NCBI GenBank assembly: GCA_024180945.1
Contig: JAKSGN010000016.1
Span: 186,001-250,000 of the forward strand
From: Macrophomina tecta
Lineage: Eukaryota; Ascomycota; Dothideomycetes; Botryosphaeriales; Botryosphaeriaceae
DNA length: 64,000 nt
Direction: 5' to 3'
The position numbers and the translations under genes are program-made. Under the pieces are notes generated by a model that saw nothing but the letters and a program-made list of their open reading frames with translations, was not told the DNA's origin and searched no databases. This document shows positions 34,680-46,096 of the stretch, piece by piece (within the stretch, counting starts at the first letter, position 1; each line of letters starts with the position of its first letter).

Positions 34680-35753
34680 TATACGTTGGTTTCGTCTTAC
34701 CGTAATACCGTAGCATTAAGCCTCTACTTTACCTTCTACTTCTACTTCGCCGTCTTTGTCTTCTTCTGCTAGTAAGGTCAACATTAAGTTGGTTAAGCTA
34801 GCCTTTACTTAGCTAGTGTTTTAGGCACTCTATCTACTTAATTATCTTCACTCCTAAGCTTGCCCTACTCTATAGTATTTAACGCCGCGCGCCTAAGAAG
34901 ACTTGCTCTGCCTCTACTAATATCGCTAGTACCGAAAGGATGTTAATTGCTATACGGGAGAGATGTGGGTACTGTATTTACTATTACTCTTAATACTACT
35001 ACTCTAGTGTAGTCTTAGTAGAGATTTCGGTAGAGTCGGCTTCGATAAAAGATCCCTAGTTATTAGCGAATAATTAAACCACGTTAAGATCTTGCTTAAG
35101 AAGATTATATTTATTAGACTTATTAGTTAGTTATAGTAAGGTTAGAATAGTAGCTTCTTCGATAGTAGAATACTTCTTTTCCTAAAGGCTCTAAAGCTTT
35201 AGTAATACTACTCTAACCTAAGACTTCTTTTAGTTTATATTAATATAGCGCTTTCGCCTTAAAGAATAGAGGAGTAAAGCTACCATATATGCTAGCGCCT
35301 AATTAGTAAGGCTATAGTACTTATTAAAGGTGTACTAAGCTATTAGAACTATATTTTAAAACTTAGTATTATTTACGTACTTATTCTTCTGCTTCTCGAG
35401 GTGCTTAACGAGGATATCTATTATTACTAGCATTTTTTTAATATAACTGAGGTTATCTTAAGTTCCCTTAGTAACTTTCTTAAAGAATTTAAGGAAAATA
35501 TTAATCTCGCGTAGTATTTCCTAGTCGTTAGGGGTAAGTACATACTTTCTAATCGCTTTACGATAGTTCTTTATAAAAGTATCGATATGGCCTTTAAGTT
35601 CACAAGCGACCGTATTTATAGAATACTAGCTATTCTATTAAGTATTATTATTTATAGGTATTATACGACCTATAGTAGCGAGGAATTTATTATAGAGGAG
35701 CTCTAAAGCTCTTATCCTTAGCGAAGCTAGAGGTAGTGTAAGACTAGCGGTAA
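34680..35753 (-). mobile_element. hAT transposase remnant (C-terminal half)
   Basis: The minus strand, ignoring RIP stops, reads typical hAT C-terminal text: FLKFFKKVTKGTQ..., a LVIIDILVKHLEKQK helix and an AYMVALLLYS-like segment. The dimerisation end is toward about 34.8 kb. Interrupted at 35,754 by a 166-bp element. Confidence 0.62.
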
Positions 35754-35919
35754 TGTTACAGCGTGGCGATCGTGTTGGGTTTCAGCCGTTGCTGCAAAGC
35801 CATTCGGCTAACCTCCTATCAACCGCAAGTAGCCGGTCAGTCGATAAAAGGTATAGTAATAACTAGCCTGGTGGCTGGTTTGCCCTAACAACTCTATATA
35901 TAGAGGCGTGTTCGTAACA
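35754..35919 (+). repeat. 166-bp TGTTAC...GTAACA element, copy 1
   Basis: Starts TGTTACAGCG, ends GTGTTCGTAACA. Perfect target duplication GGTAA on both sides (35,749-35,753; 35,920-35,924). Contains the palindrome CTCTATATATAGAG. Size, TG...CA ends and 5-bp duplication suggest a solo LTR of a very small retroelement. Confidence 0.8.
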
Positions 35920-35935
35920 GGTAAAGAAAGGGCCG

Positions 35936-36101
35936 TGTTACGAACACGCCTCTGTATATAGAGTTGTTGGGGCAAACTAGCCACTAGGCTGGTTATTGCT
36001 GTACCTTTTGTCGACTGACCGGCTACTCGCGGTCGGCGGGAGGTTAGCCGAATGGCTTTGCAGCAACGACTGAAACCCAACACGGTCGCCGCACTGTAAC
36101 A
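35936..36101 (-). repeat. 166-bp TGTTAC...GTAACA element, copy 2
   Basis: Inverted relative to copy 1 and only 16 bp away, with its own perfect duplication GGCCG (35,931-35,935; 36,102-36,106). It is the least RIP-mutated of the six copies, so it is best for a consensus. Confidence 0.8.
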
Positions 36102-36785
36102 GGCCGAAGGTCTAACTACTACTAGGCGAGCCTGCCGTAAGCGGGCTAGGAATTACATTTACAAAATCGATATAAGGCAAAACTTTAGTATAATTCTAAT
36201 TAGCTAAAGCCGGGGTCTGACGCTCTAATTAGCTAATTTAATTATATTATTATATGAATTAATTTAATTAGTTAATATAGCTATATTATTATATAAAGCC
36301 GTATTTTTCACGTATCTTTATAAATGCTAAATCTCTCTATCCTCTATGACTCTTTCTACTATAACTATCTCGCTTATAATATGTTTATTTATAACCTTCT
36401 ACTCGTCTTTAATAACTCTTTCTTCTTTACCTTCTTTTCTACCATCTAGAGCTATTTTCTGCGAGCTATATTTATTATAGCTGTTGTAGCTTCTTCTCTG
36501 CTACCTTCTAATCTACCTAGCGACGATTTATCTTAAGTACTATTGTCCATGAATAACATTTCTAAAGAAGAGACTAGGATTTATACGAAGTATAGTTATA
36601 AGTTTTCTATAAGCCGTTTCTTAAAGAAGGGTACGAAGAAGACTACTATTTAAAAGTAATATAATAAATACTGCGGTATTAAGAAGAAGTTATATGTAAA
36701 GGTAAAATATAAAGATACTAACGTCTTTTCATCCCCTATATATCGCGGGTGGAGTGCTAAGAGACTTTAAGGCTAGCCCTTCTAC
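36102..36785. other. RIP-biased stretch, unidentified
   Basis: Contains an AT-rich near-palindrome of TTAATTA/TAATTAG units at about 36,185-36,300 and, from 36,548, a short + frame (Lys-rich, starting MNNISKEET) that could be the N-terminus of a hAT-type transposase. Nothing firmer. Confidence 0.35.
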
Positions 36786-36951
36786 TATTATAGTATAGCG
36801 ACTATATTAGATTTTGGTCGTTGCTGTAAAGCTATTCGGCTAACCTCCCGCCGACCGCGAGTAGCCAGTTAGTCGATAAAAGATATAGTAATAACTAGCC
36901 TAGTAGCTAGTTTGCCTTAATAACTCTATATATAGAGGTGTATTTATAATA
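36786..36951 (+). repeat. 166-bp element, copy 3
   Basis: Same length and order as copy 1 but heavily RIP-mutated (ends TATTATAG... and ...TTATAATA). Flanks TCTAC and CTACC no longer match exactly. Confidence 0.72.
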
Positions 36952-37247
36952 CTACCTTCTCTCTTAAGGTAGATATTCTAGCTGCTAGCCTATAGCTTGT
37001 TATTTAGATATAGAGTTACTTCTAACCATTAGATTACATGCTATTAGCCGTAAGGGCGGCGCGTGACCTCGGCTATAAGCTAGAGAATGAGTTATATTAT
37101 AGTATACTTCGTCTACTAGTCACGCTCGCTTCGTATGAGAGTAGGTAAACCAGGCTTACTTCTTTTCTATACTAGCTAACTGGGTAGTCTCTTCTAGTTA
37201 ATACACCCAGGACTCGAATTGGTAACCCATGGGTAGGCTAGTTATTA

Positions 37248-37413
37248 TATTATAGCGCAGTAATCGTATTGGGTTTTAGTTATTACTATAAAGCTATTCG
37301 GCTAACCTCCCACCAACCGCGAGTAGCCGGTCAGTCGATAAAAGATATAGTAATAACTAGCTTAGTAACTAGTTTACCCTAATAACTCTATATATAGAGG
37401 CGTGTTCGTAATA
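37248..37413 (+). repeat. 166-bp element, copy 4
   Basis: Same family, ends TATTATAG and CGTAATA. Flanking 5-mers TATTA and TAGTA differ by one base. Confidence 0.72.
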
Positions 37414-37815
37414 TAGTAATAGTTAGCTCTAGCGCGGCGAGGTCGTTATTACTAGGCTCTTATATATCTATACTAATGTTCTTCTCTCGCGGTTAGTATA
37501 GTCTGGATCTGCTAGACGTTATAATAGCTCGAAGGAATCTAGATATAATCTAGCATTATTATTATATAGACTATTATACTAGATAGTAGTCTTCTTAAAC
37601 CTCTTTACTATCCTTACTCGTAGCTCGTTAAAGTATTACTATTCCCCCCGGCTCTATAGGCTTTACTATAGCTTAATACTTATATTAGAGACTATATAGG
37701 GCCCTAGAGTCTTCTAAATAGTCGTATTTTATATACGAATTAAGCCCCAGCGCGCTAGCTTCGCTAAGGGGATATACACGAATCTATTAGATCTCAATCC
37801 ACGTGACTTATATAT
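37414..37815. other. RIP-biased stretch, unidentified
   Basis: No frame or repeat recognised. It ends where the truncated Fot1 copy begins. Confidence 0.4.
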
Positions 37816-39050
37816 TAATAGGTGTAATAGGCTCCTAGCTAGTTATTATAGGCTCTAAGAGATACGGGAAATAAAAAGCGATCTAGCTAGGCAATTGCGA
37901 GTAGACTATGGTTATTAATGCGATTAATGTATAAGAATAGGTGGTCCTACCCTTTATAATCTTTACCAGTAAGAACTATATTAATACTTAGTATAAAAAC
38001 ACATCTAGTATAGAGAACTAGATTATTAGTATTAGCGCCAACGGCTAGACGATAAATAAGCTTAGAGTTGGGTAGTTAAAGTACTTTAATGTGCATATAA
38101 AGTCGCGTACTATAGAAGAATACCGGCTACTTATAATTAATAGTCACGAGAGCCACAACTTAATTAAGTTTTAGAATTTATATAAGGAGGAGAAGATTAT
38201 TATTTTATATATACCATCGCATTCGTCGCACCTCCTATAGTTACTTAATATAGGTATTTTCTTACCATTAAAGTGAGTATACTGCTCTTAGATCTTAGGC
38301 TTAGCGCACTTAATAACTATAAAAATCGATAAACTAGCCTTTATACAGGCGTACAAGACAGCTTATTACGAGGTATTTATAGAAAAGAATATCTATATAA
38401 GCTTCTAAGGAGCTAGCTTAGTACTGTTCGACCCATAGGTAGTATTATTGAAGGTTAATATTAGGCTTCGTATGCCTATACCGGCTATACCAGAGGCTAC
38501 CGCATGGGAATCCAAAACGCCTAGTAATATACACGAATTAGAGGCTTAATTAATGCTACTTTATTAGTAGATAAGGTAGTATTATAGTGCCTTATCTATA
38601 GAGACACATGGGTTGCTTTAATTACTCGTAAAGGGCATATTATTTATAGTATACTCTACTATATTAGTACACGACAAACTCTCTACTCTTTAAAGGGCTA
38701 TAGAGGCTGCAAATAAGAAGAAATAATATAAAAAAAATATATATAAAATTAGGGCTTATTAATAATAGAGAATAGCGGTTAGCTAGGTAATCCTAATAGT
38801 GCTAGGAATATTAAGGGCAGCGAATAGTCCTTAAAGAAGGTACGTATAGAGAATAGGTAGAAGGACTTAATAGTACTATAAAAACTATGGTAAGCTAGAA
38901 TATAATAGGTGAAGCTATATAAAGAAGGTAATAGATACTAAGTAATCTCGGATTACTACTAGTTTATTAAAGTTTTTATGTTGTATTAAGTAACTTAAGA
39001 TTAAAGTATAATATTAGTAGGGAGATAGGCCACTCGGTAGTAAACTACAT
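37816..39050 (+). mobile_element. Truncated Fot1/pogo copy (C-terminal half and right TIR)
   Basis: Matches the Fot1 at 12.9-15.6 kb from its catalytic region (GCTCCTAGCTAG...) to the right terminal repeat, which ends ...GTAAACTACAT before TA. Here the catalytic and C-terminal parts are continuous near 38,186, which shows the 14,101-14,711 solo LTR is an insertion. The left half is missing and RIP is heavier than in the first copy. Confidence 0.75.
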
Positions 39051-39058
39051 TAAGCGAA

Positions 39059-40018
39059 GGGGTAAATTCAAAATCTATACCTTAGAGGGTTAAATTTACT
39101 AAATCTATATACCTACTCTAAATCCACACCTCCGATGTGCCACTGCATTAGTGCGATAGTATAAACAGATGCTTTACCTTATTATATTCTCGCTTATTTA
39201 GTGCCCGTCGCATAGATAGGAATTTCTACACCTAATTTAAATAATAAGATCGTGAACTTAAGGCTTAAGAGCCTTAAGCAAGAGATTTATATCCTCTAAT
39301 TACCCTTAACACCACGCGCGTGGCATCTATAGACGCTAGCATCATCGCTGTTATCTAGTACATAGATAATATCTACTCCTACTCCCTCGCTAGCGCACAC
39401 ACCTACGCCTATACCTGCGCCTATACTAAGGCATATATTAAGGCGCGCATCGGAGCCCTCGCAAGGGCTGCAGTGCAGAAGTAAACGCGCTAGGCCAATA
39501 GTCGACTACGTAGCGCTCGTGGGCAAGCGTCCTAGGACAATTAGATAAGAATAATTAACAAAGCTATATAGATTTAGATTAGTAAAAATTAAGAGCAGTA
39601 TAGGTTTAGATTAGGGTAGTTAATAGAGATGTGGATTTAGACCAAGCTTGTTTAGACATATAGATTTAGATTTTAAACTATTCTACTAAGAAATAAGGGA
39701 GACTTATAATCTTAGACTTTATACATATGTCTAACGAGGGCACAAGGTGCCTTATTATATTATAGAATACATTTAGGCGCTAGCGCGTGCAGAGCGGGGG
39801 GTAAATATTAATACTGTACCAAGACATACGATAGGGCGGCGATCCTACAAGCAGTAGCGGCGTATATAAGGCGACCCTAGTCTGCGCTCGGCCGCTAAGA
39901 AATTAGTGGCACCAAGCGATAGCGCACGGCCGCGGCCTATCCACGGAGGTGTGGATTCAGAGCGGATGTGTGGATTAGTGAATTTAACCCTCTGAGGTGT
40001 GGATTTCGAATTTACCCC
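39059..40018. mobile_element. 960-bp Mutator-like element with 9-bp target duplication
   Basis: The arms are inverted repeats of about 75 bp, starting GGGGTAAATTC and containing AGAGGGTTAAATT and AATCCACACCTCC. Perfect duplication TTAAGCGAA at 39,050-39,058 and 40,019-40,027. A 9-bp duplication and long TIRs are typical of MULEs. No transposase frame, so non-autonomous. The interior is GC-richer than the surroundings and may include captured sequence (about 39,290-39,560). It inserted at the very end of the truncated Fot1. Confidence 0.75.
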
Positions 40019-40029
40019 TTAAGCGAATT

Positions 40030-41763
40030 AGTCGGGCATTTCTTAGCACTACAGACAACACCACCATCTTCTTGCATTATAACACTACCAGCTAATTTTG
40101 TATAACAATTACATTACGCAACGGTTATTGAGTGCTAGGCAAGTCCTTATATTATGCCCAGTTAACATACACCTCCTGCAGCGGTACGGAGCTCGACTTA
40201 AAGCCTCTGGTGTCGCATCACTATCCTCACTTTAAGCAGCTTCTGGAGGTGCTATAGGCTCCTATAATAGCTCAACTACCCCCTTAAGTGTAAGACTCTC
40301 TCTTTAAGTAATATACTTGACTTTAATGTTGCGCTTTTTAACCACTTTCGCATTACGAGCCTGCGCACGCTCGAGTTGCTCTGCCATGATTGCTGTCGCT
40401 TGTAACGCTAACTTGGCACTCTTTGCCATTTTTTTTATTGCCACCATCGTAGGTAACGCGGATCGTCATTTAAGCTCATGTTGTCGACGTCTTACAACTC
40501 TCTGCTGCTTCTCAATCTGGCGCACCGTTTTGGGTGTATTGGTCACCGAATTTGTTGAGGAAGAACAGGGCTCGGCGGGCGGTAATGAAACGTTGATCGC
40601 ACCCAATCTATCAAGCACCTCCATAGGATTAAATGGAAAAATGCCGGTAGCTCTAAAGGCGCTTTTAATATTGCTGTTACTTAGCGCTTTAAGACGAGCA
40701 GTAGCATAGATCCGAAGGAAGTCGTCTATATTAACGTGGTTCTGGCCATCACGGGCCAATATCTCCACCCCTCGACGATAGCGCCTCTTAACCGCGCTGA
40801 AGCAAGCGACATCCAATGGTTATAGGATATGCGAAGAATGTGATGGTAGCTATAATGGGATAATGTTGTTTTTTCTTATATAAGTCTCGAATGGCTCTAA
40901 GTAGTGGCTGCTGTGTCCATCTATAATGAGGAGTTATTTGGTGCCTTTAGTATATTGCTTCGTATAAGGATCAAACACCTCTATAAGCCATATATAGCCT
41001 AATCTATTATTAGACTATCCGGTTTTGCTGTGGGCGATTACCTAGTTATCTGGAAGGCCGCGTCCTTACTAAACTAGATGTTCTGGAACAGCTTCCCTTT
41101 GGCGATAACTATAGCTAGTATACGGCGTTTGGCTGCGTTTATGCACTTAATAACCGTCATCCAGTCACTATCGCCCGGCTAAATGTGGGATTTAGGGCCA
41201 TCTGCTGCCGTTATAACTTTGGCTATACTAATATCACCTCTTAGGAAGCCTATCTCGTTTATATTATAGATATTGTCATCTTGGATGCTATGCTTGTTCG
41301 CCACATTCTTAAGGAGCCGAAAATACTTATTAATTATCTTAGGATCCTCCTGTTTTGCTCTTTAATAGTTATATTTCTTGCTTTGTATAATTTGCACTTT
41401 AGGAGTGTGTTTGACGTAGTTCTTGACCCAACATTTGCCGACCGGCGGCTTACCCCATAGTTAACGCAGCATATTGGCTGTGTCTTCGACCATCCACTTG
41501 CGAGGGGGATAACCGCGGGTAGTAAGATCTAATATCCACTCGTTTAATGTCTATTCTTTATCGTCGTCAAGGTTTCTGCCGTTTACGACGGTTTCGGCGC
41601 GTGGAGGGTGACCTTGGAGGCGGCGTCGAAGTGTTTCGTAATTTACGCGATATACACGCGACGCTTCTTTAATGCTTAAGATTTGGTTGTTTTGTAACGC
41701 GTGTATAGCGCAGTCGATTCTTCCTTCTCGCGTACAGTCTTGGATCTTCGAAATTACGGGCAT
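40030..41763 (-). pseudogene. Pogo-type (DDE) transposase, decayed
   Basis: The N-terminus is intact: 41,763-41,551 encodes an HTH_psq-type DNA-binding segment (AIHALQNNQILSIKEASRVYRVNYETLRRRL). The middle is broken by stops but keeps transposase-like text around 40,830-40,950. The C-terminal segment 40,816-40,466 is open for 116 codons (SNIKSAFRATGIFPFNP, typical of the pogo/Tigger C-terminus). RIP is lighter than in the Gypsy copies, so the element is younger or partly escaped. Terminal repeats were not resolved. Confidence 0.72.
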
Positions 41764-42925
41764 GGTGGCGATGAGGATAGGTGGGTGAGATGTTTAGTGG
41801 GGGTCTTGGCACATGCGACTATCGCTTATGAAGTACGTTAAAGCGCTTTGTAAAAGTATGCCACAACGGCTTGCAGATGTTATTCAAGCTGATGGCTATC
41901 AAACTCGCTGGTAGCCTGGCTTTATAAAAAAACAACTCTCACTGTATTTGAGCAACTCGTTGTTGAACAATGCGACTCCAAAGTGTTGGTGTTGGTGGCA
42001 GGATGATTAGCGCCTTGGCCGTGCGCCCTGACTTTTGCACGGGTGCGGTAGTACCAGGCCAGAAGCGCGCAGATCAGGCCGCCAAATCTTTTAGTCTGGT
42101 CTCGCCGTTTGTACGTCGCACGTACCTACCGTAGTACGCTCGAAGAGGCCTAAGCCTTAAGAGGTTACAGTATACTAGTCAAGTCCGTACGCGATCACAT
42201 GCTGAACTACCTCCCCTCCGCCGCGTCATAATGTTCCGGTGGATCCTCGCCTTCATGTACCTGGGCAGCTCCTAATGAAAAGTCTAACGATCCGCGGAAG
42301 TGCTCGACACTCCACAACTGGCGGCAGCTTATGCACCCTCACCAGAGCGGCAAAAATTCTCCGCTTTGGCTCTTGTACCGGCCGTTCCCCTTCTGCTCAT
42401 CGAATCAGAGGTTGAGAAAAGTAAGCGTACATGACGATATAGTGTACCGATGCGATTTTTCTCGGTGAGAACGCTCATATGCCTTGCCAGCGGCCGCTTG
42501 CGACCCCCATGGCGCTGCAAAGAGTCAAATGTTGCTGCGTAGGAGAAATTTGCTGGTTTGGGGTGCGTTGAGTGGCGAACGCTTCGAAAAGCAGCCATTA
42601 GAGCCTCAAAAACTCGTTGGCGGAACGCTGGGGTCGGGGACCGGGCCGGCTACGAGCTGGCCGAACGGCAACCGAAGAGGGGCGCGGCGAGGTGCTGCAT
42701 TATTTAAGTATGGTTGTGCGCAGCGGCGTGGTGTTCTGCAGCAACCAAGCGAGCAAGCAAGCAGGTAGGCAGGCGAGTTGGAAGACGACCAAGAAGGCAA
42801 GCAAGCTTTGACGCGGAGACTACTAATGGCAGGCAACCAGTGCGGGTGCGCGCTGCTAGCGTTACGGGCGCTCGCCCGGCTCGAGTAGCTCGACGGCGCA
42901 GCGGTGCCTCTAGACACATCCCTAG
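41764..42925. other. Non-RIP stretch, no gene recognised
   Basis: CA/TG content is near normal. Several short frames overlap on both strands (for example 42,329-42,598 minus and 42,484-42,768 plus) but none has family-like features. A low-complexity GCAAGCAAGCAGGTAGGCAGG-like run lies at about 42,748-42,810. Confidence 0.45.
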
Positions 42926-43640
42926 AGCTTACTAAGAGGGCCGAAGCGGACTGCCTAATAGTCCTATACTACGAGACATGCCGGCAGCGCCGCTTCGCCC
43001 TAATTAGCGTAATAGCGCTTAGTACGTCCGTTATCGATTAGCCGCAGCGCTCGTAGTAGCTTAACGGCACCGCCCCGGAGTATCCGCTAGCCCTTATCTC
43101 GCTCGGCGATTACCATTTAGAGGCTGCCGACGCCGAGACCCTAAGTCGTAAGCTTATAGCCCTGCGACTCTCGCACCTATCTAAAGTTATAGGCGCGCTT
43201 AAGACTGCCATTACTACCCTAGGTAGTAGAAGAGCGGGCACTTACCTAGACGTTATCTACGCAAAGCTCTAGTAGCTACGCGATTATACCTAGTAAGTTA
43301 AGGCCTATCTTACTACGTTAGAATAAGTAGCCTTTTACCCCTTCTACCCCTATCTCTTTAATACGACCCTCGCCACCCTCGATTAAGCAACTAAGTGCTA
43401 GAATCACGTAATACACACCCTATTATAAATATACCCAATACTTAAAACCTAGCTAGGCCCCTAATTAGAGTCTCTAAGATCCGTCTTTTCTACGATAGCT
43501 ACTAGTGCTCTAAGATCCGCTACGGCTAAAAGCGCCCTATCTACTAGCGGTGCCTTAAGTATAGTATCGAATATGTCTATAGCCCTTCCTACTATACTAG
43601 ATGCCCATGCAACCGTAAGATAACTATATAGGTAGGCTAG

Positions 43641-43806
43641 TATTACAGCGCAGTAATCGTATTGGGTTTCGATTATTGCTATAAAGCTATTCAGCTAACC
43701 TCCCGCCAACCGTGAGTAGCTGGTTAGTTGATAAAAGGTATAGTAATAACTAGCCTAGTAGCTAGTTTACTCTAATAACTCTATATATAGAGGCGTGTTC
43801 GTAATA
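43641..43806 (+). repeat. 166-bp element, copy 5
   Basis: Same family, with perfect duplication GCTAG (43,636-43,640; 43,807-43,811). Moderately RIP-mutated. Confidence 0.8.
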
Positions 43807-43860
43807 GCTAGCTAGTAGTTTACTAGTATAAGTAACTATAGTAACAGCCGTCGTTGCCAT

Positions 43861-43870
43861 AGTAGTAGTA

Positions 43871-43902
<32 letters not shown>
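43861..43902. repeat. AGT/AAT trinucleotide microsatellite
   Basis: (AGT)n passing into (AAT)n for about 42 bp. Confidence 0.85.
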
Positions 43903-44550
43903 CGCTATTACCTTTATAAATGCTCTCTACTCTAGTAAATACGTTACTTCCCCTAGAGTAATATATTTTACTGTAATCTGCCCCCTGCGAAGATACTATT
44001 ATTATAGCTATAACGCAGCCCTATACTATAATTCTAGCCTCTACTACCGCTACCTCTCTACCTGGTTTAGCCTAGTTTCCTATAGAATTACTAGTTTTAA
44101 GCAGTTTAGCAGCTCTAGCTAACTCCGTCGGTAGCCGTAATAAGATATTTCTAGACCTAACCCCTATTAATACCACAGACGATTTCTATGCTATATTTCT
44201 GGGGTTTAATAGCCACTAAATACCTAATATATACTAGAACTAGGGAATCGACTTCGATTTCCTCCTTAGCCTATAAAACGATATTAACTTTACCTTAAAA
44301 ATATTGTACTACTACCTTTTTGCCTCTAACCCCGGGTTCGATACTAGCTCGACGATCTCTTAGCCTAAAAGTAATAGCCTCTAGCCTACTATTATAAAAT
44401 ATAATTACTTTATAGCCCTTCTCGACCTGCTCGCCTAGCTGCTAATCGTAGATAGCTAATGTAGCGAGCTAATATCTATCGCTAGTACTATATCTTAGTC
44501 TAGGCCACTGCTCGACTAATACTATTATATACTTTACTATTTATAGTATG

Positions 44551-45259
44551 TATCTTATTTCTTATTCGTTCTTATAGTATATAAAGTTATAGATTATGCT
44601 TCTATTGTGCTTAATATAGGGCTACTATGGGATGAGTAGAACCTAAACTACTAGTCTACGCGTATAACTACTAGTATCGACCTTACCCGCGATGAGTTAC
44701 TTCTCTGCTACGGTAACTATACTGTTCGTAGTAGCGACTACCGTATTATACTACGAGTGCTTATTATAAAGCGCTTAACGAAGCTATAGTATATTATAGC
44801 TAAGCTATGGACTACTATAGACTCCTAGCTGGTATTTAATCTAGTATTATATAAAGTATTTACTAGGCTCGTCTCTAAGTTTATCGCTAAGCTTACTTCT
44901 AATATAAATTTAGTTAAAGTCTTAATATAAATAGTTAATACGAGTTTCTTTTATTATACTGCTTTATTTCCTATAGACTAATTCGTACTATTTTGCTTAG
45001 CGTGTCTAACCACCCGCCCGCCCCCGCCCGGCCCTACGGGCGGGTGGGCAGTCGAGCAACTAGCGTTCGGCAGGTGGGTGGATTATATAATAAGAGACCC
45101 GGTGGGTGGACGAGCGAGCGGGTAAATTAGTTATACTAAATCGGGTAGTCTATAATAGAGCTCTATAGTATTAAAATAGTTATTAAATTCATTACCTATT
45201 ATATAATACTATCTTTTGTATCTTATATACCTTCTTTAAAGAGCCCTACTCGTAGCTAG
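44551..45259. other. Unidentified, with GC-rich island
   Basis: RIP-biased except for about 45,008-45,125, which is rich in CCACCCGCCCG / CGGGCGGGTGGG motifs in both orientations. No gene seen. Confidence 0.4.
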
Positions 45260-45863
45260 TGTTAAATATTAATAAGTAAGCTTATATAAGCGTAGCTTAT
45301 TAATATATTACCTTAGGTATTAGTATACTACCTAAGGTATATAACGAATATACCTCGGAGTTATAGCAGTAGTAAACTACGGTGGTAAACCACGGTAGTA
45401 AACTAAGTTAGTAAAATTCGCTATCCCACTTCACTAACTAATAACTAAACAGGTATAGCCCCTACTAAAAATCCTTTTATATATTATAAAAGTTTAATTA
45501 TTTCCTGTTATTATAATATAAAAATTATATAAAACGAATAAGGATTGGGGCTAGAATTTTATTTCTTATAAATTACCCTTATTAGATTTCTAATATAGTA
45601 TATCTAGAAGAATCTAATTATATAAGGAATACCTATATATAAAGAACTCTAGATAGCACTGTAGTTTTACTCTTTAAGACGCGTAATACTAAGAAATCTA
45701 ATATAAAAGCTTTATTCTATATTCTTATCTCTTCTCTTATCTTTCTTTATTAAATCTCCTATCTATTTTTCTCTTAGAGAATTATCTTCTTCTAACTACT
45801 TACTAGGCTTTATTATTTATAATATAGCTTAGTAATCCTCCACCTAAGCCTTAGCGCTTTATA
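45260..45863 (+). repeat. Second copy of the 611-bp solo LTR
   Basis: Starts TGTTAAATATTAATAAG and ends GCGCTTTATA, the reverse complement of 14,101-14,711, with heavier RIP. Flanks GCTAG and ACTAC are not an exact duplication. Confidence 0.72.
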
Positions 45864-46096
45864 ACTACTACTATAGGATATATAAAATATTAAATATACA
45901 TACTACTGAGGCTTATTTAGACTAGGTTTATTATATCTATAATCTAAAGAAGCTACGAGTAATGACTAGAGTATATAACTTATCTATTAGCCATGCCTTT
46001 ATCTATATAAATAAGTAATCCTCGTCTTTTTTCGCACTCATTATTCTATTTCACAATAAGAGGTTCTAAGAGGTATATATTAATACAGTTATAAAG

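Larger units (their letters stand above)
42930..44550 (+). pseudogene. Unidentified RIP-degraded reading frame
   Basis: Up to 43,625 one + frame reads as plausible protein whose stops fall at likely Gln/Trp codons, with blocks such as DCLIVLYYETCRQRRFALI and SRKLIALRLSHLSKVIGALK (amphipathic helices). It is cut by a 166-bp element at 43,641, and protein-like text resumes in short pieces from about 43,912 (SPRVIYFTV...). No domain recognised. It may be a repeat-encoded protein or a host gene decayed by RIP. Confidence 0.35.

Noticed and set aside
36990..37230. tRNA-like A-box and B-box resemblances on the minus strand
   Set aside because: On the minus strand the B-box-like element comes before the A-box-like one, and no cloverleaf can be drawn, so no tRNA gene or SINE is called.
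42329..42935. Several overlapping 60-100 codon frames on both strands
   Set aside because: GC-rich, low-complexity, mutually overlapping, with no family-like motif.
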